A DNA stretch of 64,000 bases, from contig JAFKJU010000033.1 of NCBI GenBank assembly GCA_017305935.1, positions 62,001 to 126,000 of the forward strand, written 5' to 3'. The notes below the pieces were generated by a model, which worked only from the letters and a program-made list of their open reading frames with translations, was not told where the DNA came from and ran no database searches. Positions 63,959 to 64,000 of this stretch are shown here, piece after piece; position 1 is the stretch's first letter, and each line of letters starts with the position of its first letter. This DNA is from Hyphomicrobiales bacterium. Lineage in GTDB: Bacteria > Pseudomonadota > Alphaproteobacteria > Rhizobiales > Rhizobiaceae. The translations under genes and the position numbers were made by a program.

Positions 63959-64000
63959 CTTTGAAAAGGGGTCCAGCCGTCCTAAATCATGGATAACTCG

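Noticed and set aside
1..64000. CRISPR array
   Set aside because: No run of regularly spaced direct repeats was seen anywhere in the window, and no cas genes.

Overview
This window looks like chromosomal DNA of a Rhizobiaceae alphaproteobacterium (Rhizobium/Agrobacterium/Sinorhizobium type). The evidence is the GC-rich coding style, the order rpoN-hpf-ptsN, the hrcA/rph-rdgB-hemW/dnaA block, the mutM/ubiE-ubiB block, intergenic hairpin repeats of the rhizobial kind, a perfect Irr-type iron control element before mbfA, CtrA-type boxes and clustered GANTC (CcrM) sites. The species cannot be named from sequence reading alone.

Layout. 1-12954 is core: the end of rpoN, hpf, ptsN, grpE, hrcA, rph, a small VOC protein, rdgB, hemW, dnaA, rpsT, mutM, ubiE and ubiB. 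12964-21465 is an accessory catabolic cluster: a LysR-type regulator with two HTH units, divergent from a histidase-like lyase without the MIO triad, a hydantoinase-like amidohydrolase with a QxH instead of HxH metal motif, an M20 carbamoylase, a DUF917 protein and a urocanase-like protein with a changed signature. I read this as a complete five-step ergothioneine (or S-methyl-ergothioneine) to glutamate pathway. 21478-24103 holds two VOC proteins and a cysteine-desulfurase-like enzyme, ending at an intergenic repeat. 24336-33344 returns to ordinary metabolism (coaBC, otsA, peptidases, a LysE exporter, a TadD-like lipoprotein).

33457-36102 is a rearranged site. tadC and the last 37 codons of tadB run directly into an 833-bp IS5-family element, and on its other side lies the 5' half of a tyrosine integrase next to tRNA-Leu(CAG). 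36183-59663 is mostly core again: a phosphomannomutase, pheST, rplT-rpmI-infC with an ATT start, mbfA, a group III truncated globin, lepA, a polyamine-type deacetylase beside a cupin-XRE regulator, ggt, and a globin-coupled chemoreceptor whose upstream region carries an FNR/FixK box and a CtrA box. 59933-64000 is a decayed prophage: an integrase lacking its catalytic C-terminus, joined to a headless virion-type gene, followed by small phage genes including a terminase small-subunit-like protein.

The main candidate system is the 14-21 kb cluster. Three of its enzymes differ from their histidine-pathway or hydantoinase relatives at the catalytic signature itself, which fits a parallel pathway acting on a thio-imidazole betaine instead of histidine. 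Gene calls are from reading motifs and lengths; no database search was run.
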